This document shows, one piece after another, positions 40,981-40,990 of a stretch of DNA of 40,990 nt. Under the pieces are notes generated by a model that was not told the DNA's origin, did not search any database, and saw nothing but the letters and a program-made list of their open reading frames with translations. How positions within the stretch are numbered: the first letter of the stretch is position 1; every line of letters starts with the position of its first letter. The position numbers and the translations under genes were made by a program. Source of the stretch: Bacteroidota bacterium (GTDB taxonomy: Bacteria > Bacteroidota > Bacteroidia > Sphingobacteriales > Sphingobacteriaceae); the NCBI GenBank assembly GCA_013288235.1, contig JABDCF010000026.1, positions 1-40,990 on the forward strand, given 5' to 3'.

Positions 40981-40990
40981 CGAGTTTGCA

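Overview
The window looks like chromosomal DNA from a Bacteroidota bacterium, most probably family Sphingobacteriaceae (Mucilaginibacter/Pedobacter-like). The evidence is the gene set (three-subunit succinate dehydrogenase with a fused dihaem cytochrome b, a BT_3928-type DoxX/MauE protein, a GH3-family enzyme beside lptB, DUF4369-thioredoxin lipoproteins, a CarboxypepD_reg/beta-barrel outer-membrane protein), the Bacteroidota -7 promoter box TAnnTTTG ahead of several genes, and the near absence of strong Shine-Dalgarno sites. I saw no tRNA, rRNA, CRISPR array or intact insertion sequence.

Layout. 1-5237 (minus): an AT-rich, tightly packed run of five envelope genes of unknown function, the last of which (PEGA-like repeats plus DUF6600) runs off the left edge. 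5238-6084: AT-rich DNA with a decayed SH3-domain gene and imperfect direct repeats, next to a GH24 lysozyme (6085-6543). 6714-11164 (minus): the succinate dehydrogenase operon, with a diiron ferritin-like gene between sdhA and sdhB and a one-base frameshift in sdhA. 11341-13631 (plus): two tandem DUF4369/thioredoxin-fold lipoproteins that have both lost the CxxC motif. 13628-14293: PdeM-like phosphoesterase. 14385-15318: a Panacea-domain antitoxin and its presumed toxin. 15415-18568: DegP/HtrA protease, dapF, a 51-residue small ORF and a PNPOx-like protein. 18770-21670: SNF2 helicase. 21699-25455: aroK, an oligopeptide-type permease, a BT_3928 protein and divergent folP. 25468-26530: a nonsense-interrupted DUF6922-like gene and a HicAB module with a visible operator. 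26577-30640 (minus): GH3 enzyme, lptB and recJ. 30843-36969: MBL hydrolase, response regulator, a frameshifted zinc metalloprotease, two small membrane proteins (the second cut by an in-frame TAG), a Gfo/Idh/MocA oxidoreductase and a thioredoxin-like lipoprotein. 37158-39725: a TonB-receptor-like outer-membrane barrel. 39918-40877: a transglutaminase-family protein.

The most unusual structure is not a gene. At least twelve junctions carry short arrays of 7-, 8- or 9-bp units, often as two arms in inverted orientation around a short unique centre. Unit sequence differs between sites, but three motifs each occur at two separate loci. The arrays often reach into genes and supply start codons, stop codons or terminal residues. 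They resemble no element class I can name.

Five genes are broken: sdhA and the metalloprotease by single-base changes in G runs, the DUF6922-like gene and a membrane protein by in-frame stops, and the SH3 gene by a frameshift. The two G-run changes could be sequencing errors; the others look more like real decay. Three toxin-antitoxin-type loci (Panacea pair, DUF6922 remnant, HicAB) mark the accessory parts.
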